Positions 11,234 to 20,557 of a DNA stretch of 64,000 nucleotides are shown here, one piece after another. The notes below the pieces were generated by a model, which ran no database searches, was not told the origin of the DNA, and was given only the letters and a program-made list of their open reading frames with translations. This DNA comes from Nocardia pneumoniae NBRC 100136. GTDB lineage: Bacteria; Actinomycetota; Actinomycetes; Mycobacteriales; Mycobacteriaceae. The position numbers and the translations under genes were made by a program. Location of the stretch: assembly GCF_000308755.1 (NCBI RefSeq), contig NZ_BAGF01000056.1, forward strand, positions 62,001 to 126,000, written 5' to 3'. How positions within the stretch are numbered: the stretch's first letter is position 1; each line of letters opens with the position of its first letter.

Positions 11234-11435
11234 GCGAACCATCCTTGCAGACCGGTCGTCACGGGCTGGGCCCCGAGCCGCACCGAACGGTCGCGTCGCG
11301 CCCCCGCGAACACGGCAGATGCCCGGCGAACACCGCGCGTCCCGAGCCGCGGGCGGGCTTCGGCGGGCACCGACACAACCCCTGAGATTTCTTGTCCTGC
11401 GGAACTTCTCGCGAAGTGACAATAGGATCGGCGAC

Positions 11436-11825
11436 GTGACCGATCGAAACGTGCTTGGGGGGCCGCTGGAAGAGTGCGGCACCGATCCTCTCACCGGCTT
11501 CTACCGGGACGGCTGCTGCAGTACCGGGCCGGAGGATCTGGGCAGCCACACCGTATGCACCGTCGTCACGGCGGAGTTCCTGGAGCATCAAGCCTCCATC
11601 GGCAACGATCTGAGCACGCCGCGTCCGGAGAACAACTTTCCCGGCCTGCAACCGGGCGACCGCTGGTGCGTCGTGGCCGTGCGGTGGCTGCACGCGCACG
11701 AGGACGGTGTCGCCGCGCCCGTCGTCCTGGCCGCCACGCACGAGAACGCCCTGGAAGTGATCTCCATGGACATCCTGCGCAAGTACGCCGTCGACGTGCC
11801 GGACGACGTCAGCGACCTGCTCTGA
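11436..11825 (+). CDS. DUF2237 family protein
   Basis: A 129-residue small cytosolic protein starting at GTG 11436 with AGGA about 9 bases upstream. It matches the DUF2237 pattern: NVLGGPLEECGTDPLTGFYRDG at the N-terminus (quoted to its family-defining G-L-C-D-P-TGF-RDG residues only in part), then GCCSTGPEDLGSHTVCTVV, NDLSTPRPENNFPGL, GDRWCVVAVRW and a C-terminal helix LEVISMDILRKYAVD. Four conserved cysteines occur. The function of the family is unknown. It is divergent from ftsY with a 202-bp gap and is followed by a 310-bp region without a gene. Confidence 0.85.
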   Translation: MTDRNVLGGPLEECGTDPLTGFYRDGCCSTGPEDLGSHTVCTVVTAEFLEHQASIGNDLSTPRPENNFPGLQPGDRWCVVAVRWLHAHEDGVAAPVVLAATHENALEVISMDILRKYAVDVPDDVSDLL

Positions 11826-12111
11826 GCTGGTCTGATGCGGTGTGGGCTCAGCGCGTCCGAGCCATCGTCCGGCACGTTCCGGCGCAGTGCTGAATGCCGA
11901 CCGCACCGGAAACCGACCCAGGGCTACGCCGGTATCCCGTGACTCGTCCTCGCGCCTATCTCCCTGCCCGCCGCCGCGCTGCCGTCGCGATGGGGCGGCA
12001 CGGCGGTCGGCACATCTCCTTCTCCCACTCGCCTGTGACGGCGGCCTCATCCCTCCGTCGCACCGGGACACTCGCCGGGTTGCGATGGGTTCATGACGCA
12101 GCAGAGACGCC
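11826..12111. other. Intergenic region with no gene seen
   Basis: Between the DUF2237 gene and the tetR terminator no frame has start context and composition of a real gene. Short open frames on both strands are arginine/alanine-rich out-of-frame readings. I see no repeats or RNA structure here apart from the hairpin at 12112-12131. Confidence 0.5.
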
Positions 12112-12131
12112 GATGGCGCAAATGCGCCATC
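12112..12131 (-). terminator. Hairpin just after the tetR stop codon
   Basis: GATGGCGCA at 12112-12120 and TGCGCCATC at 12123-12131 form a 9-bp dyad around AA. It starts 4 bp beyond the tetR stop codon on the minus strand. The effective loop would be CAAATG. It is likely the transcription end of the tetR-type gene. Confidence 0.5.
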
Positions 12132-12135
12132 CGGG

Positions 12136-12909
12136 TCAGCGCGCCGCGGCGGAGCGGCGCCGGTGCGCCTTCTGGCGGCACGCCGCCGAGCAATACGTGG
12201 CCCGGCGACCGGTCCTGGCCCGCGGCACCGCCGCGTGACACACCGGGCAGCGGTCGCCACCACTTTCGTTACGATCGACTGATTCGTTACGATTTCCTGC
12301 GTCCCGGTCCTGTTTCGTTACGACCGGTTCGCCCGGCCGCGCCCGCAGCGCGTCCAGCACGATCGCGGCGGTGCGGTCGAGACCGTCGCTCGTCTTCCGG
12401 AGCTGTTGAATCGCAACGCATCCGGTGAAGATCGCCAGCACGTCCTCCAGCTCGACGTCGGCGCGGACCGCGCCGTCACGCTTGGCCGCGGCCAGCAGGG
12501 CCGCCAGCGCGCGGTGAAAGCGTTCGCCCGCGCTCCGCACCAGCACACGCGGCCATCCGTCGTCGGATCGGACCATGTCGCAGAGTGCCTGATTACCGGG
12601 CGTCGTCGCGATCACCGCACCGCAGAAGTCGAAGAAGGCGGCCCCGGCGTCCGGAGCGCCGAGATGTTCGGCGGCGAGTTCGGCCAACCGATCGATGCGC
12701 TGCTGCATAACCGCTTCCAGCAGATCGCCTTTCGTCGGGAAGTGCCGGTACACGGTGCCCGCGCCCACTCCGGCGCGCCGGGCCACCTCGGCGAGCGACA
12801 CCGAGACACCCTGTTCGGCGAAGGCGCGCTGCGCGGCCGTCAGCACCAGAGCGCGATTGCGCCGGGCATCGGCACGCGCCGTCGTGCCGGGGGCCGACGA
12901 TGCGGTCAT
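12136..12909 (-). CDS. TetR-family regulator with C-terminal cysteine cluster
   Basis: A 257-residue repressor-type protein. A TetR DNA-binding domain covers residues ~20-67, with VSLAEVARRAGVGAGTVYRHF and FPTKGDLLEAV. The ligand-binding helical domain runs to ~195. A polar linker with two RNES repeats follows, then a short basic module with cysteines at 221, 224, 240 and 244 (CPVC and YCSAACRQKAHRRR), which looks like a small zinc-binding finger. TetR proteins usually end near 200 residues, so the tail is extra. Start ATG 12909 has AGGAAGG upstream. It is divergent from the NmrA-like gene, and an 11-bp inverted repeat spans the shared promoter region, suggesting that it controls both. Confidence 0.88.
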   Translation of the reverse strand: MTASSAPGTTARADARRNRALVLTAAQRAFAEQGVSVSLAEVARRAGVGAGTVYRHFPTKGDLLEAVMQQRIDRLAELAAEHLGAPDAGAAFFDFCGAVIATTPGNQALCDMVRSDDGWPRVLVRSAGERFHRALAALLAAAKRDGAVRADVELEDVLAIFTGCVAIQQLRKTSDGLDRTAAIVLDALRARPGEPVVTKQDRDAGNRNESVDRNESGGDRCPVCHAAVPRARTGRRATYCSAACRQKAHRRRSAAAR

Positions 12910-12939
12910 TTCGTTACGGCCTTCCTAGTTCGACTGGTT

Positions 12940-12992
12940 GAATCGGGTCGAGCCACCCGTATCGTTCGAATCCGGGTTATCCGACCCGATTC
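12940..12992. promoter_or_regulatory. Inverted repeat in the tetR/nmrA-like promoter region
   Basis: GAATCGGGTCG at 12940-12950 and CGACCCGATTC at 12982-12992 are perfect inverted copies with 31 bases between them. They fill the 105-bp gap between the divergent starts at 12909 and 13015. Each arm could be a half of one TetR operator or part of two separate ones. The right arm is 22 bp from the NmrA-like start. Confidence 0.5.
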
Positions 12993-13014
12993 TATCGAGC
13001 AGAGAAGGCGAAGC

Positions 13015-13932
13015 ATGTCCCCTCAGCACAATCTCATCCTGGTCACCGGAGCCACCGGCAAGCAGGGCGGCGTGACCGCCCGCAGGCTGCTGGCCGACGG
13101 CCACGGGGTGCGCGCGCTGGTCCGCGACGCGCAGGCGCCCGCCGCACGGGAATTGGCCGCGGCGGGCGCGGAACTCGCTATCGGCGACTTCGACGCCCCC
13201 GACACCGTGTCCGCGGCGCTGGACGGTGTCACCGGACTGTTCGCGGTTCCGCCTGCCGCGTACGGCCCGCAGGGCTGGGACGTGGAACTGGAAGCCACGC
13301 GCGGCGAGGCGCTCGTGGACGCGGCTCGCCGCGCTGGTGTCGAGCAGATCGTGTTCACCGGCATCGCGTCGATGGGCGACAACACCTCGTGGGGCACGAC
13401 CGGCAAGAAGCGCATCGAAGACGCGATCATCGCCAGTGGTGTCCGGTACACGCTGCTGCGTCCGGTGCGCTTCATGGAGAACTACCTGCTGCGCACCTCG
13501 CCGGTCGACGGCATCTTCGGCGGCGTACACCGGCATCTCTTCCCCGCCGCCGGGCCGATGAAGATCATCGCCGTAGCCGACATCGGCGACATCGCGGGCC
13601 TCGCGTTCGCCGACCCGGACCGCTTCCACGGCCGCGTCCTCGAACTCGCGGGCGACGCGCTCACCCCGCCCGCGGCGGCCGAGGCGATCAGCAAGGCCAC
13701 CGGGCACCACGTCCGCTACCAGGAGGTCACCGAAGCCGAGGCGGACGCGCTCGGCACGGAGATCGGCAACACCTGGCGACTGATGCGCCACACCGGCGGC
13801 TGGCACGCCGACGTCGCCGAAATCCGCGAACTCCATCCCGGTCTGCGGACATTCGACACCTGGCTGGCCGAAACCGGTGCCGCACAGATCAAAGCCCTCC
13901 TGGACAGCGAAAAGATGACTCCAGCACGGTGA
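13015..13932 (+). CDS. NmrA-like NAD(P)-binding protein
   Basis: A 305-residue atypical short-chain dehydrogenase fold protein. The nucleotide-binding motif ILVTGATGKQGG is at residues 8-19, followed by VRALVRDAQAP and IGDFDAPDTVSAALDGV. A conserved region VEQIVFTGIASMGDN and YTLLRPVRFMENYL follow. Members either reduce quinones (QorB type) or act as redox sensors (NmrA type); the catalytic YxxxK is not evident, which favours an NmrA/HSCARG-like or QorB-like role. Start ATG 13015 has GAGAAGG 7 bases upstream. It is divergent from the TetR-type regulator and very likely its target. A strong hairpin lies beyond the stop. Confidence 0.85.
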   Translation: MSPQHNLILVTGATGKQGGVTARRLLADGHGVRALVRDAQAPAARELAAAGAELAIGDFDAPDTVSAALDGVTGLFAVPPAAYGPQGWDVELEATRGEALVDAARRAGVEQIVFTGIASMGDNTSWGTTGKKRIEDAIIASGVRYTLLRPVRFMENYLLRTSPVDGIFGGVHRHLFPAAGPMKIIAVADIGDIAGLAFADPDRFHGRVLELAGDALTPPAAAEAISKATGHHVRYQEVTEAEADALGTEIGNTWRLMRHTGGWHADVAEIRELHPGLRTFDTWLAETGAAQIKALLDSEKMTPAR

Positions 13933-14020
13933 TCCGCCGACCTTAACCGCCCTGCACGGCCTGGCGTCGCCGCGGCCGACCAACCAGGTCGATGGCGCGC
14001 TGCCGAACATCATGTGGCGT

Positions 14021-14064
14021 AGTCAAATGGCGGATCGAACCACCGCGACAACCGCCATTTGACT
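14021..14064. terminator. Bidirectional terminator between nmrA-like gene and smc
   Basis: AGTCAAATGGCGG at 14021-14033 and CCGCCATTTGACT at 14052-14064 form a perfect 13-bp stem with an 18-base loop. The flanking genes converge on it, nmrA-like ending at 13932 and smc at 14156. The AT-rich outer stem gives short T/A runs on both strands, so it can serve both directions. Confidence 0.65.
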
Positions 14065-14155
14065 CCCCTCGACGTTCGAGTTCTCCAACGCAACGCGAGC
14101 TGGTTGACCGGGCTGGGACTGCGGGTGCGTGATCGACGGCGGAATGCGTGCCGTC

Positions 14156-17100
14156 TCAGCTCGCCGCGCCCACCGGGGCCAGGTTCTCGCCGCGCAGCCG
14201 CTGCGAGATGACCTGGGTGATGCCGTCGCCGCGCATGCTGACGCCGTAGAGGGCGTCGGCGATCTCCATCGTCGGTTTCTGGTGCGTGATGACGATCAGC
14301 TGGCTCTTCTCCCGCAGCTGTTCGAACAGGCCGATCAGGCGGCGCAGGTTGGTGTCGTCCAGCGCGGCCTCCACCTCGTCCATCACGTAGAACGGCGAGG
14401 GCCTCGCGCGGAAGATGGCCACCAGCAGCGCGACCGCGGTCAGCGACTTCTCGCCGCCGGACAGCAGCGACAGCCGCTTGACCTTCTTCCCCGGCGGGCG
14501 GGCCTCCACCTCGATGCCGGTGGTGAGCATGTCCGAGGGGTCGGTGAGCAGCAGCCTGCCCTCGCCACCGGGGAACAGCTTCGCGAACACCTCGACGAAT
14601 TCGCGCTCGACGTCGGCGTAGGCCTCGGTGAACACCTGCAGGATGCGGGCGTCGACCTCGGCGACCACGTCCAGGAGGTCCTTGCGCGCGTTCTTGACGT
14701 CCTCGAGCTGCGTGGCCAGGAAGTTGTAGCGTTCCTCCAGCGCGGCGAACTCCTCCAGCGCCAGCGGATTCACCTTGCCGAGGGTGGCGAGGTCCTTCTC
14801 GGCGCGCTTGGCGCGGCGCTCCTGGGTCTGCCGGTCGAAGGGCATCGGAGCGGGCGGGCTGACCTGTTCGCCGCGTTCCTTGGCCTGCTCGTACTCCTGC
14901 ATTTCCAGCGCCGAGGGCGGCAGCGGCACGTCGGGACCGTACTCGGCGATCAGATCGTCGAGCGCGATGCCGAACTGCTCGGCGATGGTCGCCTCCAGCT
15001 GCTCGATGCGCAGCGCCGCCTGGGCCTTGGCCACCTCGTCACGGTGCACGGCGTCGGTGAGCTGCGCCAGTTGCGTTCCGAGCGCGCGCACCCGCTCCTT
15101 GACCTGCTCGACCTGGGCGGCGCATTCGGAGCGCCTGCGCACCAGCTCGTCGCGGCGGGCGCCCGCCTCGGCGACCACTTTCGCCAGTTCGGCGGCGACC
15201 TTCGCCCCCGACTCGGCGACCGCGGCGGCCACCTCGGCCGCCTTCTTGCGCGCAGCCTGGGCGCGTTCGGCGCGGGCACGGGTCTCCCGTTCCGCGCGCG
15301 CTGCCCGGCGCAGTGAATCCGCTTTGCCGCGAACCGATTCCGCGCGTTCCTCGGCGGTGCGCACGGCGAGCCTGGCCTCGACTTCCATGGCCCGCACCTC
15401 GGCCAGCGCGGCCGCCGCCTCTTCCCGCGCGCGACCCGCGGACTCGGTGCCCGCCGCGCCAGCGCCGTCGGCGTCGACTTCGGACTGTTCGAGTTCCGCG
15501 TGCCGCAGGCGATCTTCCAGTTCGGCGAGCGAGGCGAGCGCGTCCTCCCGGCTGGTCTCCGCGTCGGTGCGCTGGGCCAGCAGGCGCTCGCTCTCGGCCT
15601 GCGCGGTGCGGGCGGTCTGGCCGAGCCTGCCGAGCCGCTCGTAGATCGCCACCAGCGCCTGGTCGGATTCGTGCAGGGCGAGCAGCGCCTGATCGACGGC
15701 GTCCTTGCGGTCGGCCTGCTCGTCCAGCGCGCCGGACAGCGCGGCCTCGAGTTCCTCGGCCCGCCGCTGCGCCGCGGCCAGGTCGGCGGTGGCCGCATCG
15801 ATGTCGGCTTGGATCTCCAACTGGCTCGGCGCGCGATCGGAACCGCCCAGCAGCCAGCCGTTTCCGGCGAGATCGCCGTCCCGGGTGACCACGCGGACCT
15901 CGGGCCGGGCCGCGACGACCACCCGTGCGGTGGGCAGATCGTCGACCACGGCGATGTCAGCGGTCAAGGCGGCCATCGCGCCGCGCACGCTGTCGGGGCA
16001 ATCCACCACGTCGATGAGCCAGCGGGCGTTGCCGGGCAGCGCGCCGAGTGACGGCCGATCGGCCTCCGCGGCGCCGAATACGACGGCGGCGCGTCCGGCG
16101 TCGGCGTCCTTGAGCGCGCTGATCGCGGCATGCGCGGCCTCGTCGGTGTCGGCGGCGATGGCGTCGGCCAGCGGGCCCAGCGCGGCCGCGACCGCCGCCT
16201 CGTAGCCACCGTGCACGCGCAGGAGTGCCGAGAGCGGGCCGAGCAACCCTTGTTCCCGGTTCTCCACCAACCAGGCCACGCCGTCACGCCGGGCCAGGTT
16301 CATGCCGAGCGCTTCGATGCGCGCGCTCAGCGACGCCACCCGCTTGCTGGCGTCCCGGTCCTGCTCGCGCAGTTCGGTGACGCGCTGATCGGCGAGTTCC
16401 AGCGCCTGCACCGCGTGCTCGTGCTGAGCGTCCAGGCCGACCTCGCCCGCGTCCAGCTCGGCGAGCTCGGCCTGCACCGTGTCGAATTCGGCCTGCGCGG
16501 CCTCGCCGCGATGCCGGGCCTCGGCGATGGCGGCGGAGAGCCTGGCGATCTCCGCGTCCACCGACTGCGCCCTGGCGCGCAGGGTGTCGACCTTGCCGGA
16601 CAGCCGGGCCAGGCCTTCGCGGCGGTCGGCGATCGCCCGCACGGCGGCCAGATGCGCCTGCTCGGCGGCCTTGGCGGCGTGTTCGCGTTCGGCCAGCTGG
16701 TCCCTGGCCGCCTCCAGCGTCTCGACGGCGATCTCGACCGCCTCGCGCAGCTCGGCCTCTTCGGCCTCCACCCGCTCGGCCTCGGCTTCCAGCTGCTCGG
16801 GGTCGCGACCGGCGCCGACCGGAACCGCGGTGTCCAGGTGACGCGCGCGGTCGCCCGCGATGCGGATGGTCGCGTTGACCCGCTCGGCCAGCGCGGAGAG
16901 CTGGAACCAGATCTGCGCGGCCGCCTCGGCGCTCGGGGTCAGCCGGGACAGCTGGAACTCGTGCTGCGCCAGCGCCGCGTTGGCGGCGTCCAGCTCGGAT
17001 TGCACGGTGATCTGCTGCTCGCGGGCGTAGGCCTCTTTGCTCTGCTGGCTTTCCAGTTCCCGGCGGCGGGTGACCAGGTCGTCGGCGGCCAGGCGCAGCC

Positions 17101-17776
17101 GGGCGTCGCGCAGATCGGCCTGCACGGTCTGCGCCCTTCGGGCCACCTCGGCCTGCCTGCCCAGCGGTTTGAGCTGGCGGCGCAGCTCGGTGGTGAGGTC
17201 GGTGAGGCGCGCCAGGTTGGCCTGCATGGCCTCGAGCTTGCGGACCGCCTTTTCCTTGCGCTTGCGGTGCTTGAGCACACCGGCGGCCTCTTCGACGAAC
17301 GCGCGGCGGTCCTCCGGACGGGATTCCAGGATCGCCGACAGCTGGCCCTGTCCCACGATGACGTGCATCTCGCGACCGATGCCGGAGTCGCTGAGCAGTT
17401 CCTGCACGTCCATCAGGCGGCAGGAGTTGCCGTTGATCTCGTATTCGCCCGCGCCGTCGCGGAACATCCGCCGGGTGATGGACACCTCGGCGTAGTCGAT
17501 CGGCAGCGCGCCGTCGGAATTGTCGATCGTCAACGTGACCTCGGCGCGGCCGAGCGGGGCGCGTCCCGCGGTGCCCGCGAAGATCACGTCCTGCATCTTG
17601 CCGCCCCGCAGCGCCTTCGCACCCTGCTCGCCCATGACCCAGGTGAGCGCGTCGACGACGTTCGATTTGCCCGATCCGTTGGGACCGACCACACAGGTGA
17701 TGCCCGGCTCGAATCGCAGCGTCGTCGCGGACGCGAAGGACTTGAAGCCCTTCAACGTCAGGCTCTTCAGGTGCAA
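14156..17776 (-). CDS. smc: Chromosome segregation protein SMC
   Basis: A 1206-residue SMC ATPase that compacts and segregates chromosomes with ScpA/ScpB. The N-terminal Walker A is [17 protein letters not shown] at residues 31-46. Two long Glu/Ala/Arg-rich coiled coils flank a globular hinge around residues 500-650 ([20 protein letters not shown] onward). The C-terminal ATPase part has [18 protein letters not shown] from ~1105 and [16 protein letters not shown] 17776 is chosen: it gives the canonical opening [19 protein letters not shown] and has GGAAAGG 9 bases upstream; the frame extends to 17980 without family similarity. In mycobacteria acyP and an OsmC gene sit directly upstream in the same operon; here they are displaced to 31-32 kb. 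Confidence 0.96.
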   Translation of the reverse strand: MHLKSLTLKGFKSFASATTLRFEPGITCVVGPNGSGKSNVVDALTWVMGEQGAKALRGGKMQDVIFAGTAGRAPLGRAEVTLTIDNSDGALPIDYAEVSITRRMFRDGAGEYEINGNSCRLMDVQELLSDSGIGREMHVIVGQGQLSAILESRPEDRRAFVEEAAGVLKHRKRKEKAVRKLEAMQANLARLTDLTTELRRQLKPLGRQAEVARRAQTVQADLRDARLRLAADDLVTRRRELESQQSKEAYAREQQITVQSELDAANAALAQHEFQLSRLTPSAEAAAQIWFQLSALAERVNATIRIAGDRARHLDTAVPVGAGRDPEQLEAEAERVEAEEAELREAVEIAVETLEAARDQLAEREHAAKAAEQAHLAAVRAIADRREGLARLSGKVDTLRARAQSVDAEIARLSAAIAEARHRGEAAQAEFDTVQAELAELDAGEVGLDAQHEHAVQALELADQRVTELREQDRDASKRVASLSARIEALGMNLARRDGVAWLVENREQGLLGPLSALLRVHGGYEAAVAAALGPLADAIAADTDEAAHAAISALKDADAGRAAVVFGAAEADRPSLGALPGNARWLIDVVDCPDSVRGAMAALTADIAVVDDLPTARVVVAARPEVRVVTRDGDLAGNGWLLGGSDRAPSQLEIQADIDAATADLAAAQRRAEELEAALSGALDEQADRKDAVDQALLALHESDQALVAIYERLGRLGQTARTAQAESERLLAQRTDAETSREDALASLAELEDRLRHAELEQSEVDADGAGAAGTESAGRAREEAAAALAEVRAMEVEARLAVRTAEERAESVRGKADSLRRAARAERETRARAERAQAARKKAAEVAAAVAESGAKVAAELAKVVAEAGARRDELVRRRSECAAQVEQVKERVRALGTQLAQLTDAVHRDEVAKAQAALRIEQLEATIAEQFGIALDDLIAEYGPDVPLPPSALEMQEYEQAKERGEQVSPPAPMPFDRQTQERRAKRAEKDLATLGKVNPLALEEFAALEERYNFLATQLEDVKNARKDLLDVVAEVDARILQVFTEAYADVEREFVEVFAKLFPGGEGRLLLTDPSDMLTTGIEVEARPPGKKVKRLSLLSGGEKSLTAVALLVAIFRARPSPFYVMDEVEAALDDTNLRRLIGLFEQLREKSQLIVITHQKPTMEIADALYGVSMRGDGITQVISQRLRGENLAPVGAAS

Positions 17777-18204
17777 ATTCGACGACCTTTCCGTATCGCG
17801 CCCGCCTGCCTGTGCTCGGTAGCGCTTTCGGCAACCAGCCATGGTATTCCGTCGCGTGCCGGAACTCCCCTGGGCCCGACAGCGCGGGCCGAGTGGCGGT
17901 TCGGCACTCCGTAGGTTATCGACTTGCCCGGGATCCCCCGCATTGCGACTGTGCCCCAGGTTTGCCGAAACGGCCCGCATCGCTGTCTACCGCGCTCGGA
18001 CGTCCCGCGCAACGCGAGCATGACATACTGCGGGGCCGTCCCGCCGCAGCCCCGGAAGGACCTGACGCGGTGGGCGGAGCTGCCGCACATCCGACCGGCC
18101 ACGCCGCACCGGCGCCGAGCAGTCTCGAACTGGCACTGACGCCGTGCCGTCCCGCCACATACGATCCCTCTGATTCGCCAGCGGCACGTTCTGGAGCGCA
18201 CACC
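17777..18204. other. Intergenic region between divergent genes
   Basis: These 428 bp separate smc from the 575-residue membrane protein, transcribed away from each other. Both promoters must be here. I see no gene, repeat or obvious RNA structure; the open frames crossing it are upstream extensions of the two genes. Confidence 0.45.
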
Positions 18205-19932
18205 ATGTCTGCCCCCTCACCAGGGTCTCCCACGGCGTTCCGCCTTGCCCGCATCGCGGCGCTCGTGCTGGGCAGCCTGGTGTTTCTCCATGCCTGCGAG
18301 CGCAGCGAGAGTGCGGTGCTCAGCGACGTGTGGGGCGAAGTCGTCGTCGCGGCGGTGTTCGTCGCGGCGGCACTGGTGGCGGCGTGGTTCGAAATCGAGC
18401 TGAGGGCGCAGGAGCGCGACGACGACGTGGCGCGTCCCGGCCCCGCCAGCCGGTGGGTCGATGACGCGGAGCAGGCCGAGGCTCCCATTCGTGGGAATTT
18501 TTCCCGGCGAGGCCGCCGATTCGCAGACGAGGAGTACCCGGAAGACGAGCCGGGCGAGCGCGTCGGTCGCGCGGCGCGGTCTATGCCCAGGGCGGACGAC
18601 CACTCGGAACCCGACGAATACTCCGCCCGTCCCGACCTCGTCGCCGGGATTGCGCGGACATTGCGGATCGGCCGCCCCGACGCCGAGGACGAGCGTCCAC
18701 TGCTGTCCACCTGGAACGCCGTGACGAAGTGGGCGCGTCGCGGCGAGCCCGACGAGGACGATGAGATCGACGATCTCGACGACGAGATCGAACAGATCAC
18801 GCGCACCGAAACGGGGGAACTCGTCGTGGAGTCCGGCACACGGACGATCCGCGTCAAGATCGGCCGCTCCGGTGACCTCGTGGTGCACGGCCGCGTGACC
18901 GGTGGTCCGCATCCGCGGTCGGAATGGAGGTGGACATTCCCACCCGACACGTTCCACGACATCCGCGCCGCGCTCGGCGACCGGTCCGGTGATCTGCTGG
19001 ACCTGCTCGAGGAAACCATTCCGTGGCTGGACGCCGGTGCCCGCCATGATCCGGGCGCATGGCTGCGTGCGCACGACATTCCCGCGACGTACCGGGAGAA
19101 GGGCGTCAGCGCCTCTCAGGTCACCCGGGAACTTCCGGTGATCCGGCCCGGGCTACCGCCGCAGCCGCCCCGGCCAGGTAAGCCGCACCGGCTGTCGGAA
19201 GACGCGCCCCCCACCAGACACCCTCGTACAGGGTCCGCGGAACCGGCAGACGTCCGCGATGCCCGTTTCCCCGCCCGCCGCGAAAGACATCCGGTTCCCG
19301 CCCGCGCCGCGGAGCCCCTACCGTCCCCCCGAGAAAGCCGCTCGCCGCGCAAGAATGCCGCCGATCCGCGGTCCTCCTCGCGCCGCGCCGACGCCGATCG
19401 GCCATCGCGCGGCGGCGCCTCCCGATCCACGCAGCAGCGGTCCGGAAACGACAGGCAGTCCCGCTCGGCGCGCCGCCACCGCGACAATCCCGATCCGGCC
19501 CGGCCCAGTGGCCCGTTTCCGGCAACCGCCGCCGAAGACCCCGGCCTGTCCCTTCGTCCCACCCCTGGACGTCCTGATCTGCCACGACGTCGACGTCAGG
19601 AACCCTCCGGCGAACCCGCCGATCAGCGGTACGCCGGGCGCCACACGCCGCAGCCGAGCCTGGACCCACGATCCGACTACGAGGCCGACGCCCACCCATC
19701 GCATCGAGAACCCCGCCGCCAGCGGAATCCGTACGCGGCTACAGACTTCGATTCGAGGCCGGGGCGACGCGCCCAGCCCGAACTCCAACGGCGCGACCGA
19801 TTCGCGCCGGGCGACCAAGCCGCCGAACCGCACCGCGACCAACCTCCGCCGCGCCGTCGCAACGGCGATCAGCGGTCGCGGCGCGACCAACCCACCCCGT
19901 CGCATGAGTCGACGTCGCGGCGCAGGTGGTAG
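18205..19932 (+). CDS. Membrane protein with long disordered Arg/Pro-rich tail
   Basis: A 575-residue protein I do not recognise. Two hydrophobic segments (ARIAALVLGSLVFLHACE and VVVAAVFVAAALVAAWFEI) lie within residues 13-62. An acidic region with EDDEIDDLDDEIEQI follows, then a compact domain at ~210-320 (VVHGRVTGG, WRWTFPPDTFHDIRAAL, LLDLLEETIPWLDAG, WLRAHDIPATYREKG). The last ~250 residues are dominated by Arg, Pro, Ser, Asp and Gln without hydrophobic blocks, so probably disordered and nucleic-acid- or membrane-surface-binding. ATG 18205 is chosen because the two helices begin just after it; the frame is open from 17812. It is divergent from smc. Codon third positions stay G/C-rich in most of the tail but weaken around 19540-19600. 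Confidence 0.72.
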   Translation: MSAPSPGSPTAFRLARIAALVLGSLVFLHACERSESAVLSDVWGEVVVAAVFVAAALVAAWFEIELRAQERDDDVARPGPASRWVDDAEQAEAPIRGNFSRRGRRFADEEYPEDEPGERVGRAARSMPRADDHSEPDEYSARPDLVAGIARTLRIGRPDAEDERPLLSTWNAVTKWARRGEPDEDDEIDDLDDEIEQITRTETGELVVESGTRTIRVKIGRSGDLVVHGRVTGGPHPRSEWRWTFPPDTFHDIRAALGDRSGDLLDLLEETIPWLDAGARHDPGAWLRAHDIPATYREKGVSASQVTRELPVIRPGLPPQPPRPGKPHRLSEDAPPTRHPRTGSAEPADVRDARFPARRERHPVPARAAEPLPSPRESRSPRKNAADPRSSSRRADADRPSRGGASRSTQQRSGNDRQSRSARRHRDNPDPARPSGPFPATAAEDPGLSLRPTPGRPDLPRRRRQEPSGEPADQRYAGRHTPQPSLDPRSDYEADAHPSHREPRRQRNPYAATDFDSRPGRRAQPELQRRDRFAPGDQAAEPHRDQPPPRRRNGDQRSRRDQPTPSHESTSRRRW

Positions 19933-20106
19933 TACACGCGATCGGCGCCGCCACCGGATGACCCGATGACAGCGCCGAATTCAGCGCCGACGCGCTCAAT
20001 CCGTGCGCTGTCGAACCGGCGAGCAGTGGTCGCGACGCGACCGGGGTCGCCCGCACGGCTCGGGTTGTCGGCATGACATCGGTCCGATGACGACGCCGAA
20101 TCCCGC

Positions 20107-20532
20107 TCAGTTCGCGCGGCGGCCGAAACGACCGCTCTCGAAGCCGGTCAGCACGCGGAACGCGAGCACGGCGCCCCACGGGCCGATCACCCACATGGGC
20201 CAGAAGTAGGTGAAGGCGCCCACGCCGAGGGAGATCGCGGCCCAGATCACCAGCACGAGCACGCTGACGCCGAGCCAGGTGCCGCCCTCGATGCGCTGCC
20301 AGATCGGGATGCGCGGCCGCGGTGTGGCCGGTTCGGCGGCGTCCTTGGCGAATTCGGGCAGATCCGACAGCACCAATCGCAGGTCGTCGCGAGAGGTGGT
20401 CGCGTACACCTGGGCGACGCGCTGGTCGTACTCGGCCGCATCGATGCGCCCGTCCGCCATATGCCTGCCGAGCAGGCGCACCACGGTCTCGCGTTCGGCG
20501 TTCGAGGCGCGGATAGCGGTGGAGATGTCCAT
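20107..20532 (-). CDS. DUF1707 domain membrane protein
   Basis: A 141-residue protein. The N-terminal DUF1707 domain (MDISTAIRASNAERETVVRL, HMADGRIDAAEYDQRV, DDLRLVLSDLP) covers residues 1-55. A proline-rich linker and two transmembrane helices (GTWLGVSVLVLVIWAAISLG and FTYFWPMWVIGPWGAVLAF) follow. DUF1707 (SHOCT-like) is common in actinobacterial membrane or regulatory proteins of unknown role. ATG 20532 has AGGA 7 bases upstream; an ATG at 20556 is in frame. Two near-identical 16-bp elements lie directly upstream. It converges with the 575-residue protein gene. Confidence 0.85.
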   Translation of the reverse strand: MDISTAIRASNAERETVVRLLGRHMADGRIDAAEYDQRVAQVYATTSRDDLRLVLSDLPEFAKDAAEPATPRPRIPIWQRIEGGTWLGVSVLVLVIWAAISLGVGAFTYFWPMWVIGPWGAVLAFRVLTGFESGRFGRRAN

Positions 20533-20557
20533 GCCTGGTCCTATCGACGGTTCCATA

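Noticed and set aside
11243-11494. Longer ftsY start at 11494
   Set aside because: It would place ~85 Arg/Pro/Ala-rich residues before the membrane helix and overlap the divergent DUF2237 gene.
17777-17980. N-terminal extension of smc to an ATG at 17980
   Set aside because: The added residues are not SMC-like, while TTG 17776 gives the family opening and has a ribosome site.
20003-20106. Small plus-strand open frames after the 575-residue protein gene
   Set aside because: They lack ribosome sites, run into the complement of the DUF1707 gene and have no natural protein composition.
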